DNA from: Oceaniovalibus sp. ACAM 378
Lineage (GTDB): Bacteria > Pseudomonadota > Alphaproteobacteria > Rhodobacterales > Rhodobacteraceae
DNA length: 64,000 bases
NCBI RefSeq assembly: GCF_008085915.1
Contig: NZ_VSJK01000002.1
Span: 310,001 to 374,000, forward strand
Reading direction: 5' to 3'
The translations under genes and the position numbers were made by a program. Below the pieces are notes generated by a model. It did no database searches and was not told the origin of the DNA. It saw only the letters and a list, made by a program, of their open reading frames with translations. Of this stretch, positions 48,344 through 56,151 are shown piece after piece (position 1 is the first letter of the stretch; every line of letters starts with the position of its first letter).

Positions 48344-49819
48344 TTACACCGACAGGCAGATGTACTTCATCTCAAGGTAATCATCGATCCCGTGGTGGCT
48401 GCCTTCGCGGCCCAGTCCCGACTGTTTGACCCCACCGAACGGCGCGACCTCGGTGCTGATGATTCCGGTGTTCACGCCGACGATGCCGTATTCCAGCGCC
48501 TCGGCCACCTTATAGACGTTGGACAGGTCCTTGGCATAGAAATAGGCGGCCAGGCCAAAGATCGTGTCGTTGGCCATCTCGATCACCTCATCCACGCTGT
48601 CGAACTTGAACAGCGGGGCCAGTGGGCCAAAGGTTTCATCGGTCGCAACGGCCATGTCCTGTGTCACACCGGTCAGGATGGTGGGTTCAAAGAACGTCCC
48701 GCCAAGCGCATGGGGATTGCCGCCGGTCAGGATCGACGCGCCCTTGTCGGTGGCATCCTTGATGTGGCTTTTCACCTTTGCGACCGCATCCGTATCAATC
48801 AGCGGCCCGAGGTCCGCGCCGTCCAGACCATCGCCGACCTTTTTCTGTGCCAGTGCCGCCGCCAGTTTTTTGGCGAAGGTGTCATAGACGCCAGCCTGAA
48901 CATAAATCCGGTTGGCGCAGACGCAGGTCTGACCATTATTGCGGAACTTGGACATCATCGCGCCCTCGACGGCCGCATCCAGATCGGCATCGTCGAAGAC
49001 GATGAAGGGGGCGTTGCCGCCAAGCTCCATCGAGCATTTCATCACTTGTTCGGCGGCCTGTGCGAGCAGGATGCGCCCGACTTCGGTCGATCCGGTGAAG
49101 GTCAGCTTGCGCACGGTGGGGTTCTCGCAGAACTCCTTGCCGATGGCCGAGCTGGATTTCGACGGGATGATCGACAGAACACCTTTGGGCAGCCCGGCAC
49201 GGTCAGCCAGAACACCCAGCGCCAGTGCTGACAGCGGGGTCAGGCTGGGCGGACGCACGATCATCGAACAACCCGCGGCCAGCGCCGGTGCCACCTTGCG
49301 GGTGATCATCGCGTTGGGAAAGTTCCAGGGCGTGATCGCCGCACAGACGCCGATCGGCTGTTTCAGCACCATGATCCGCTTGTCGGGCTGGTGGCCCGGA
49401 ATCGTTTCGCCATAGACGCGCTTTGCCTCTTCGGCGAACCATTCGATAAAGCTGGCACCATACAGGATCTCGCCCTTCGCCTCGGCCAGAGGTTTGCCCT
49501 GTTCCGCCGTCAGGATCATCGCCAGATCGTCGGCATTTTCGATCATCAGGTCGTGCCATTTGCGCAGGATGTTTGAGCGATCCTTGGCCGTTCTCGCGGC
49601 CCATGGTTTCTGTGCGATGCGGGCCTTTTCGATGGCATCGGCGCACATGGCGCGGTCCAGATCGGCGACCGAGGCAATCACGTCACCGCGCGCCGGGTTG
49701 GTCACGTCGAATGTTTTGCCGCCGGGGCCGTCGACCCAGTCTCCGGCCAGATACCCCTTGGTCACCAACAGGCCCGGATCTTTCAGCATGTTGGCAAGGT
49801 TCGTTGTGGAATCGAGCAT
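48344..49819 (-). CDS. gabD: succinate-semialdehyde dehydrogenase
   Basis: NAD(P)-dependent aldehyde dehydrogenase of 491 residues oxidising succinate semialdehyde to succinate in GABA breakdown. The catalytic Cys is in NNGQTCVCANRIYVQ and the general-base Glu in MELGGNAPFIVFDDADLD. FTGSTEVGRIL binds the cofactor and PWNFPNAMITRKVAPALAAG is typical for GabD. The C-terminus (GREGSHHGIDDYLEMKYICL) matches the GabD subgroup rather than general aldehyde dehydrogenases. No GABA aminotransferase is adjacent. Confidence 0.9.
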   Translation of the reverse strand: MLDSTTNLANMLKDPGLLVTKGYLAGDWVDGPGGKTFDVTNPARGDVIASVADLDRAMCADAIEKARIAQKPWAARTAKDRSNILRKWHDLMIENADDLAMILTAEQGKPLAEAKGEILYGASFIEWFAEEAKRVYGETIPGHQPDKRIMVLKQPIGVCAAITPWNFPNAMITRKVAPALAAGCSMIVRPPSLTPLSALALGVLADRAGLPKGVLSIIPSKSSSAIGKEFCENPTVRKLTFTGSTEVGRILLAQAAEQVMKCSMELGGNAPFIVFDDADLDAAVEGAMMSKFRNNGQTCVCANRIYVQAGVYDTFAKKLAAALAQKKVGDGLDGADLGPLIDTDAVAKVKSHIKDATDKGASILTGGNPHALGGTFFEPTILTGVTQDMAVATDETFGPLAPLFKFDSVDEVIEMANDTIFGLAAYFYAKDLSNVYKVAEALEYGIVGVNTGIISTEVAPFGGVKQSGLGREGSHHGIDDYLEMKYICLSV

Positions 49820-50063
49820 CGCGTCACTCCCTTATCGGTGAAATCCTTTGGCGCGCACAATTCCAGCGCCCCGCCCGGATGTCCAGCCATAACGGGGCGG
49901 CGGTGAGAGCTGCACCCGGCGATTCCCCGCCCGTCCATGCGTCGGGTTAGCCGGCACCTTCGGCCCGGCGTTGCATCCCGGATCAGCTGTCAAAGGCTGC
50001 CAGCGCCTTGAAATTCATCATCTTCATGTGCGGAATCATGACCACCCTTTCGCCTGCCGGTCC
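49820..50063. other. non-coding stretch upstream of gabD and the creatinase remnant
   Basis: No supported gene. It should hold the gabD promoter (minus strand). Short coding-like fragments occur on both strands, for example a minus-strand end at 49983-50050, but none has a full family match. Confidence 0.4.
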
Positions 50064-50330
50064 CTGCTGAAATACCGCAGTTTCGGCTATGACCACTCGT
50101 TCGGCATCCTGTCCCATTACTATGGCCGCGAGGCGGGGCTGGAACTGCGCGAGGATATCGATACCGTGCTGAAATCCGGCATGACTGTCAGCATGGAGCC
50201 GATGTTGACCCAGCCCGCCGGCATGCCGGGTGCGGGTGGATACCGCGAACCTGATATTCTGTTGATCGGCGAGGCGGGGTCCGAAAACATTACCGGCTAT
50301 CCCAATGGGCCGGGGTTCAACCTGGTGTGA
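50064..50330 (+). pseudogene. creatinase/M24 peptidase-family C-terminal remnant
   Basis: About 88 residues with strong similarity to the C-terminus of creatinase-type M24 enzymes (LLKYRSFGYDHSFGILSHYY, SMEPMLTQPAGMPGAGGYRE, then ENITGYPNGP). Creatinase is about 400 residues, so more than three quarters is missing. The frame is open upstream to 49971, but residues before 50064 do not match the family. Metal ligands in SMEP and GGYRE remain, but no intact enzyme is possible. It is a decayed piece left after a deletion. Confidence 0.75.
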
Positions 50331-50402
50331 CAGTCGCACCTTGAAGGCGGGTGTGGGGGTGGTATCATGCACCCCTATATTTCGCACATGAAAGGTACAC
50401 CG

Positions 50403-50582
50403 ATGACCATGGACGCCCCCGAGACCGAGGTGGTGACTTCGCGCCGCGTGGCCTGTGACGGTGGCGGGGTCGCGCTGGGACATCCCCGGGTGTGGCTGCA
50501 GATCCCGGTCGAAACCGGCTGGGTCGAATGCGGGTATTGTGACAAACGCTATGTTTTTCAGGGTGATGACCACGATCATTGA
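50403..50582 (+). CDS. zinc-finger domain protein (NDUFS6-like)
   Basis: Protein of 59 residues with the zf-CHCC pattern: C in RRVACDGG, H in [11 protein letters not shown], and [11 protein letters not shown]. Homologues in Alphaproteobacteria correspond to the mitochondrial complex I accessory subunit NDUFS6; a role in complex I assembly is inferred from that family. ATG 50403 follows AAAGG by 7 bases; the frame from 50367 is open but lacks support. Its 3' end overlaps the next start by 17 bases. Confidence 0.8.
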   Translation: MTMDAPETEVVTSRRVACDGGGVALGHPRVWLQIPVETGWVECGYCDKRYVFQGDDHDH

Positions 50583-51126
50583 ACGCCTGCGGCTTTGGCC
50601 GCTTGTGCTGCTGGTGGCGCTGTTGGTGCCGCTGGCCGCGCTGGCGGACACGCCGCGTCAGGGGTTGATGTGGAACCGGTCGGGCCTGCCCGCAGTGTTC
50701 CCGCTGATCCTGAAGACTTCGCCGGGTCAGGATTATCTCGTGGTCCTGCGCCGCGTCGATGACGGTACCGCCGTTCTGGCGGCGTTTGCCCGGGGCGGCG
50801 CGTTCTTTCGCGTTCTGGTGCCACCGGGCACTTTCCAAGTGTCCATCCGTCGCGGGGTCGGCTGGCAGGACGAGGATCAGGTGTTCGGACCGGACACCGA
50901 GGATGTATCACCCAAGGTTCCCCTGACTTTCGCGGTGCGCGGGCTGCGCACGAAGGTTGGCCATATCATTGACCTGCGCGGCGACGCTCAGGGCGTTTTG
51001 GCCGCGGTCAGTGGCGCCATGATCTGCCAGCGTTGGGAAAGGGTGTGGCGCCCCGAAGATCTGCTCGACAATCCGCTGGATCGCCCGCCGCCCCTGTATC
51101 GCCTGCGCGAGGTTCAGTGCGGCTGA
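50566..51126 (+). CDS. secreted protein of unknown function
   Basis: Protein of 186 residues with a signal peptide ([18 protein letters not shown]). The mature part has strands consistent with a small beta domain ([36 protein letters not shown]) and a C-terminus with [23 protein letters not shown] 50566 gives a normal signal peptide; the frame is open from 50455, but that part runs inside the zinc-finger gene in another frame. The 17-base overlap suggests coupled translation. I do not recognise the family. Confidence 0.7.
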   Translation: MTTIIERLRLWPLVLLVALLVPLAALADTPRQGLMWNRSGLPAVFPLILKTSPGQDYLVVLRRVDDGTAVLAAFARGGAFFRVLVPPGTFQVSIRRGVGWQDEDQVFGPDTEDVSPKVPLTFAVRGLRTKVGHIIDLRGDAQGVLAAVSGAMICQRWERVWRPEDLLDNPLDRPPPLYRLREVQCG

Positions 51127-51229
51127 TCCTGTCCGGGGCAATTTGCGCCCCCATCCGGGATGGTCCTGTCCCGGAGAATCTGGCAAGACGAACCCCGACA
51201 CAACGACCCGGCACCACGAAAGGCGCACA

Positions 51230-54022
51230 ATGGCAGACACATTCGGCAAGGGCCATCATCTGAGCCTCGTCGACGGATCGGCGTTCATCTTTCGCGCCTA
51301 TCACGCTTTGCCGCCGCTGACCCGGGCCTCGGACGGTCTGCCGGTGGGGGCGGTCAGCGGCTTCGTCAACATGATCTGGAAGATGATCGAGGACAATCGC
51401 GGCCCCGACGCCCCGACACATGCCGCCGTGGTGTTCGACAAGGGTTCGCATACGTTCAGAAACGACATGTACGATCTTTACAAGGCGAACCGCGAAGAAA
51501 TGCCGCAGGATCTGCGTCCACAGATCCCGCTGACCCGCGAAGCCACCCGCGCCTTCAACCTCGCCTGTCTTGAGCAGGAGGGATTCGAGGCCGACGATAT
51601 CATCGCCACCCTGGCCTGCCGCGCCCGCGAGGCCGGGGGGCGGGTGACAATCATCAGTTCCGACAAGGATCTGATGCAACTGGTCGGCGATGGCGTGGTG
51701 ATGTTCGACGCAATGAAGAACGCCACGATTGACCGTGAAGGTGTGCTGGCCAAGTTCGGGGTTTATCCTGAACGGGTTGTCGATGTTCAGGCGCTGGCCG
51801 GCGATTCGGTTGACAATGTGCCGGGCGCTCCGGGGATCGGCATCAAGACCGCCGCCCTGCTGATCAACGAATTCGGCGATCTGGATACGCTTTTGGGCCG
51901 CGCGGCAGAGATCAAACAGCCCAAGCGCCGCCAGACCCTGATCGACCATGCCGATCAGATCCGTCTGAGCAAGCGTCTGGTGCAGCTCGATTGCGAAATG
52001 GTGCTGGATTACAGCCTCGACTCGCTTGAGGTGAAACCGCCCGTGGTCGACGATCTGCTGGGGTTTCTGGGGGTGATGGAGTTCCGGACCGTGACGAAAC
52101 GGGTGGCCGATGCCTTGGGAGCAGCGGTTCCGGCGATCCCTGAAGCCGTGGTCGAGGAGACGGCACAGGATGCGATACCCTTTGACCACGCAGGATATGA
52201 ATGGGTGCGTGACGCCGACCGGTTGCAGGTCTGGATCGATCGCGCCCGCGCCCGCGGCTGGGTGGCTGTCGATACGGAAACCACCGGGCTTGATGACATG
52301 GTCGTCGATCTGGTTGGGGTCTGTCTGGCGGTCGAGCCGGGACAGGCCTGTTATGTGCCCCTGACCCACCGGGCGGCGGGCACGGATGATCTGTTCGGCT
52401 CGGATGATCTGGCCGAAGGGCAGATGCCGCTGGACGACGCCATCGCGATGCTGAAGCCGCTTCTGGAAGATCCCGCCGTGATCAAGATCGGCCAGAACAT
52501 GAAATACGATTCCAAGATCCTGTCGCGCTATGGCATCAACATTGCACCGATCGATGACACGATGCTGATGTCCTATGCGATGCACGCCGGTCTGCACAAT
52601 CACGGCATGGACGCGCTGTCGGAACGGTATCTCGGCCATGCGCCGATCCCGATCAAGACCCTGCTTGGATCTGGCAAATCGATGATCACCTTTGATCGTG
52701 TTCCGGTCGAAGAGGCGGTGAAATACGCCGCCGAGGACGCGGATATCACTCTGCGCCTGTGGCAGTTGTTCAAGCCGCAACTGCACCGCACCCGGGTCAC
52801 GACGGTCTATGAAACTCTGGAACGTCCGCTGGTGCCGGTGCTGGCGCAGATGGAGCGGCACGGCATCAAGGTCGACCGCGACACGCTTTCGCGGATGTCC
52901 AACGCCTTCGCGCAAAAGATGGCAGGGCTGGAGGCCGAAATTCACGAGTTGGCCGGGGGGCCGTTCAATGTCGGATCGCCGAAACAACTGGGCGAAATCC
53001 TGTTCGACCGGATGGAGCTGCCCGGCGGCAAGAAGGGCAAGACCGGCGCCTATGCCACGGGTGCCGATGTGCTTGAGGATCTGGCGACCGAACATGATCT
53101 GCCCGGTCGCGTTCTGGACTGGCGGCAGCTGGCCAAGCTGAAATCGACCTATACCGATGCGTTGCAGGACCATATCAACCGCGACACCGGGCGGGTCCAC
53201 ACCAGCTATTCCATCGCGGGCGCCAGCACCGGGCGGCTGGCCTCGACCGATCCGAACCTGCAAAACATCCCGGTGCGCAGCGACGAGGGGCGGCGCATCC
53301 GCGAGGCGTTTGTGGCCGACAAGGGCAATGTTCTGGTCAGCCTCGACTATTCCCAGATCGAGTTGCGCATTCTGGCCCATATCGCCGGGATCGAGACGCT
53401 GAAACAGGCGTTCCGTGACGGGCAGGACATCCATGCGCTGACGGCGGCAGAAATGTTCGGCGTGCCGCTTGAAGGGATGGACCCGATGGTGCGCCGGCAG
53501 GCCAAGGCGATCAACTTTGGCGTGATCTATGGCATCTCGGGCTTCGGTCTGGCGCGCAACCTGCGAATTCCGCGTGATCAGGCGCAGGGGTTCATCGATC
53601 GGTATTTCGAGCGGTTTCCAGAGATCCGCGATTATATGGATGCCACCGTGGCCTTTGCCAAGGAAAACGGTTTCGTGCAGACCCTGTTCGGACGCAGGAT
53701 CAACACACCCGAAATCAACGCGCGCGGGCCCCATGCCGGGTTCGCCAAACGCGCGGCGATCAACGCACCGATTCAGGGCACGGCGGCCGATGTGATCCGC
53801 CGGGCGATGATCCGTATGCCGACGGCAATTGATGGTTTGCCCGCCAGGATGCTGTTGCAGGTCCACGACGAACTGCTGTTCGAGGTCGAGGCAAGCGCAG
53901 CGGATGATCTGATCGCCATTGCCCGTGGTGTCATGGAAGGCGCCGCCAGCCCGGCGGTGCATATGGACGTGGCGCTGACGGTGGACGCAGGCCAAGGCGA
54001 CAACTGGGCCGCTGCCCATTGA
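51230..54022 (+). CDS. polA: DNA polymerase I
   Basis: Protein of 930 residues with the three PolA modules: 5'-3' exonuclease (HLSLVDGSAFIFRAYHALPP, FEADDIIATLA, then SSDKDLMQLV), a 3'-5' exonuclease that still has its DTET metal motif (AVDTETTGLDD) and so is probably proofreading-competent, and the polymerase domain (SLDYSQIELRILAHI, RRQAKAINFGVIYG, LLQVHDELLFE). ATG 51230 after a CGAAAGGC site is preferred to the in-frame codon at 51143, which overlaps the region behind the previous gene. A two-hairpin repeat begins 8 bases after the stop. Confidence 0.97.
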   Translation: MADTFGKGHHLSLVDGSAFIFRAYHALPPLTRASDGLPVGAVSGFVNMIWKMIEDNRGPDAPTHAAVVFDKGSHTFRNDMYDLYKANREEMPQDLRPQIPLTREATRAFNLACLEQEGFEADDIIATLACRAREAGGRVTIISSDKDLMQLVGDGVVMFDAMKNATIDREGVLAKFGVYPERVVDVQALAGDSVDNVPGAPGIGIKTAALLINEFGDLDTLLGRAAEIKQPKRRQTLIDHADQIRLSKRLVQLDCEMVLDYSLDSLEVKPPVVDDLLGFLGVMEFRTVTKRVADALGAAVPAIPEAVVEETAQDAIPFDHAGYEWVRDADRLQVWIDRARARGWVAVDTETTGLDDMVVDLVGVCLAVEPGQACYVPLTHRAAGTDDLFGSDDLAEGQMPLDDAIAMLKPLLEDPAVIKIGQNMKYDSKILSRYGINIAPIDDTMLMSYAMHAGLHNHGMDALSERYLGHAPIPIKTLLGSGKSMITFDRVPVEEAVKYAAEDADITLRLWQLFKPQLHRTRVTTVYETLERPLVPVLAQMERHGIKVDRDTLSRMSNAFAQKMAGLEAEIHELAGGPFNVGSPKQLGEILFDRMELPGGKKGKTGAYATGADVLEDLATEHDLPGRVLDWRQLAKLKSTYTDALQDHINRDTGRVHTSYSIAGASTGRLASTDPNLQNIPVRSDEGRRIREAFVADKGNVLVSLDYSQIELRILAHIAGIETLKQAFRDGQDIHALTAAEMFGVPLEGMDPMVRRQAKAINFGVIYGISGFGLARNLRIPRDQAQGFIDRYFERFPEIRDYMDATVAFAKENGFVQTLFGRRINTPEINARGPHAGFAKRAAINAPIQGTAADVIRRAMIRMPTAIDGLPARMLLQVHDELLFEVEASAADDLIAIARGVMEGAASPAVHMDVALTVDAGQGDNWAAAH

Positions 54023-54029
54023 GCGGCGC

Positions 54030-54073
54030 AAAATTCCGAAACGGAATTTTATTGAGAAAATCTGGATTTTCTC
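54030..54073. repeat. two-hairpin dispersed repeat, copy 2
   Basis: Hairpin one: AAAATTCCG (54030-54038), loop AAA, CGGAATTTT (54042-54050). Three bases later hairpin two: GAGAAAATC (54054-54062), loop TG, GATTTTCTC (54065-54073), then GGG. Stem and linker lengths equal those of copy 1 at 47888. It lies directly behind polA and may act as its 3' end structure. Confidence 0.8.
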
Positions 54074-54377
54074 GGGTCCCGCACTGGATGATGGCGTTGA
54101 TGCCCAAATCTTCCGTCAGCCGGGTGAAATGGCCGTGAAGGGCCGCTTTCGATTTTGCGGTGCCGGGGTTACATGATCCGGGGTTTCGGAACCGAAGCGT
54201 CCCGCGCTGCATCCGGCCCATCCCACAATCGCGGGACATAGTGTTCGCCCGTATGTCCGTCGCTGCAATCCCGCCAGCCACAGGATCGCGTCGCGCATGA
54301 CTGCCAAAGACAGCAGGTTGCCGTCCGCGCCCTTGCGATCGACGGCGGGGGGGCAGCAGATCAGTGTCTGCCGCCGC
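54074..54377. other. 304-base stretch without a supported gene
   Basis: Between the polA 3' repeat and the maleate-isomerase remnant. Frames are open on both strands but none shows a recognisable family or codon pattern; it may contain unrecognisable decayed sequence belonging to the neighbouring pseudogene. Confidence 0.4.
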
Positions 54378-55030
54378 CCGGCGGGTGTGACCAACCATTT
54401 CGCGCGTCTCTTCGTACCCATCATGGCAGTCAGCGACGACGACGGTTTCATCGCTTTGGTCAAGCCGATTGGCGCGACGCTGAACGATGCGGTTGACCGC
54501 TGCATGACTTGCCAGCCGGAACATCTGATCATGGGAATGTCGGCGCTGATGTTCTGGGATGGACGCGATGACAGCGAAAGGCGATGAATGAATTGTCCGA
54601 TTACTGCGGTGTCAGGGTATCGGCGGGTTCGTTCGCCTGCGAGGCTGCGCTGAACACCACGCGGGCCAAGCGGATAGCGGTCATATCGCCGTATTTTCCA
54701 ATTTCTGATGTGAATGTGACGCGGTTCTTTCAGGACTGCGGGTTTGACGTTGCAAAATTTCGCGGCCTGAAACGCAATTCGCCCGTGGCCATCGCGCAGG
54801 TGCGACCCGACACGCTGCGCGCGCATCTCGAAGAAATGGACGACGATACCATCGACGCCTTCGTTCAGGTGGGAACCAACCTGCCCATGGTCGCGCTGTG
54901 CCGCGAACTTGAGGCTGAGCGGGGCAAGCCATTCATTGCGATCAACGCCGCAACCTATTGGCACGCGCTGCGGGCCATGGGCATCGACGATCAATTCCCG
55001 GGCCATGGCCCGTTGTTCGAACGACACTGA
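54378..55030 (+). pseudogene. maleate isomerase / Asp-Glu racemase family, frameshifted and 5'-truncated
   Basis: Two adjacent frames together resemble a maleate cis-trans isomerase/arylmalonate decarboxylase-like protein. Frame one (to TGA 54585-54587) has AGVTNHFARLFVPIMAVSD and TCQPEHLIMGMSALMFWDG. Frame two (ATG 54584 to 55030) continues with YCGVRVSAGSFACEAAL, RIAVISPYFPISDVNVTRFF and VQVGTNLPMVALCRELEAE. The family match passes straight through the junction, so a single-base frameshift near 54580 is likely. The first 30 or so residues expected of the family are missing or out of frame. The ATGA at the junction could allow split translation, but a pseudogene is more likely. Confidence 0.7.
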
Positions 55031-55144
55031 TCAATCTGGTCGGAATCGCGCTGGGCGCGGTTCTGTGGTTGGATGAACGTCGAGGTTTGGTGACGGCCTG
55101 ACGGGGCCGAAAGGGAACACCGCTGCGCGGCGTGCCTGCGGCGC

Positions 55145-55172
55145 GAGTATTTTTACAAAGAAGAAGCCGGGG
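55145..55172 (+). repeat. 28-base dispersed repeat, copy 2 (end of mutarotase gene)
   Basis: This 28-base segment begins GAGTATTTTTACAAAG and ends AAGAAGCCGGGG. It differs from 34859-34886 at two positions. It covers the stop and last codons of the minus-strand mutarotase gene. Relative to the genes it sits in a different context from copy 1 (3' end here, 5' leader there). Confidence 0.7.
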
Positions 55173-56151
55173 TAAAGTGGAAGGTTGTCGTCTGGTGCCA
55201 GGGTTCGCCGGGGCGCAGGACAATGTTTGGGAAATGCGCGTGGTGCGGCGCGTCGGGCCAGGATTGCGGCTCGATTGCGAGGCCGCAATGCGCCCGGTAG
55301 GTGCGATTGTGCAGCGTTGCAAGCGAGCCTGTGTTGATCGGGGCCGCGTCGAAGATCTGTAACCCCGGTCCGGTGGTGGCGATCTCCATGGTGAGGCCCG
55401 TTGCGCCAGTCAGGCACAGGGCCGGGGTCAGTTCGCGGCGCGCATCGGCCAGACAGAAGTTGTGATCAAGCGGCGGCAGAGCACCCGGCGTGATCCGGCG
55501 TGGGTGGCGCATGTCATGGGGATGACCGTCAAGCGACTGCACAACACCGGTTGGCAGGTTTCGATCGTCATTTGGCAGGATCCGGTCGGCGTGGACTGTA
55601 AGGGTATGGCCCGCCCAGGTTTCGCTTCCGTCAAGGTTCCAATACCCGTGGTGGGCGATGTTCATCAGGGTCGGCGCGTCGGTCGTGGCCGTGATGTCGA
55701 GGCTGAGGGTGTCGCCTGACAGCGCATAGGTGGCGGTGATACGCCGATTGCCGGGAAATCCGCCTTCGCCATCGGGCAACGTGACGGTCAGCGTGACATG
55801 GGTTTCACCGTGGTCTTGCACCGACCAGAGCGCGTTTTGGGTGCCTGCGGCACCGCTGTGCAGGGTGTTCGGGCCTTCGTTGGCCTGAAACCGGTGTGCC
55901 CGTCCTGCGATTTGCGCGCTGGCGTCCTTGATCCGGTTGACCACCGGCGCGATGACCGATCCGAAATAGGTCATGTCGCCCTCATAGGCGGCGATATCCG
56001 TCGCGCCGAGCGTCAGACTGTGGGCCTGTCCGGAAAGGTAGAGCGATTGCAGCACCGCTCCGTGGGTCAGCACCGTTGCACGGAGCGTGGTGTTGGACAG
56101 GGTCACAGCATGGACCGCGCGCCCGTCGGTGCGGATGCCGAAAGGGGTCAC
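55153..56151 (-). CDS. galM: aldose 1-epimerase (mutarotase)
   Basis: Enzyme of 332 residues interconverting alpha and beta anomers of galactose or glucose. Conserved elements are NRIKDASAQIAGRAHRF, NEGPNTLHSGAAGTQNALW with the active-site His, IAHHGYWNLDG with the second His, PPLDHNFCL and a late acidic residue region ITTGPGL-type (IATTGPGLQIFDA). It overlaps the beta-galactosidase stop by four bases and is the last gene of the operon, where it would supply the anomer used by the galactose dehydrogenase. Confidence 0.9.
   Translation of the reverse strand: MTPFGIRTDGRAVHAVTLSNTTLRATVLTHGAVLQSLYLSGQAHSLTLGATDIAAYEGDMTYFGSVIAPVVNRIKDASAQIAGRAHRFQANEGPNTLHSGAAGTQNALWSVQDHGETHVTLTVTLPDGEGGFPGNRRITATYALSGDTLSLDITATTDAPTLMNIAHHGYWNLDGSETWAGHTLTVHADRILPNDDRNLPTGVVQSLDGHPHDMRHPRRITPGALPPLDHNFCLADARRELTPALCLTGATGLTMEIATTGPGLQIFDAAPINTGSLATLHNRTYRAHCGLAIEPQSWPDAPHHAHFPNIVLRPGEPWHQTTTFHFTPASSL

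Noticed and set aside
49983-50050. Minus-strand ending ERVVMIPHMKMMNFKALA, reminiscent of an HU-type C-terminus
   Set aside because: Only about 20 residues resemble the family and the upstream frame runs antisense into the creatinase remnant; too short to call.
51008-54031. 1007-codon minus-strand open frame opposite polA
   Set aside because: Fully antisense to a textbook DNA polymerase I; composition is that of a GC-rich shadow frame.
54116-55027. 303-codon minus-strand open frame opposite the maleate-isomerase remnant
   Set aside because: The plus strand carries the family similarity; the minus frame has no recognisable domain.
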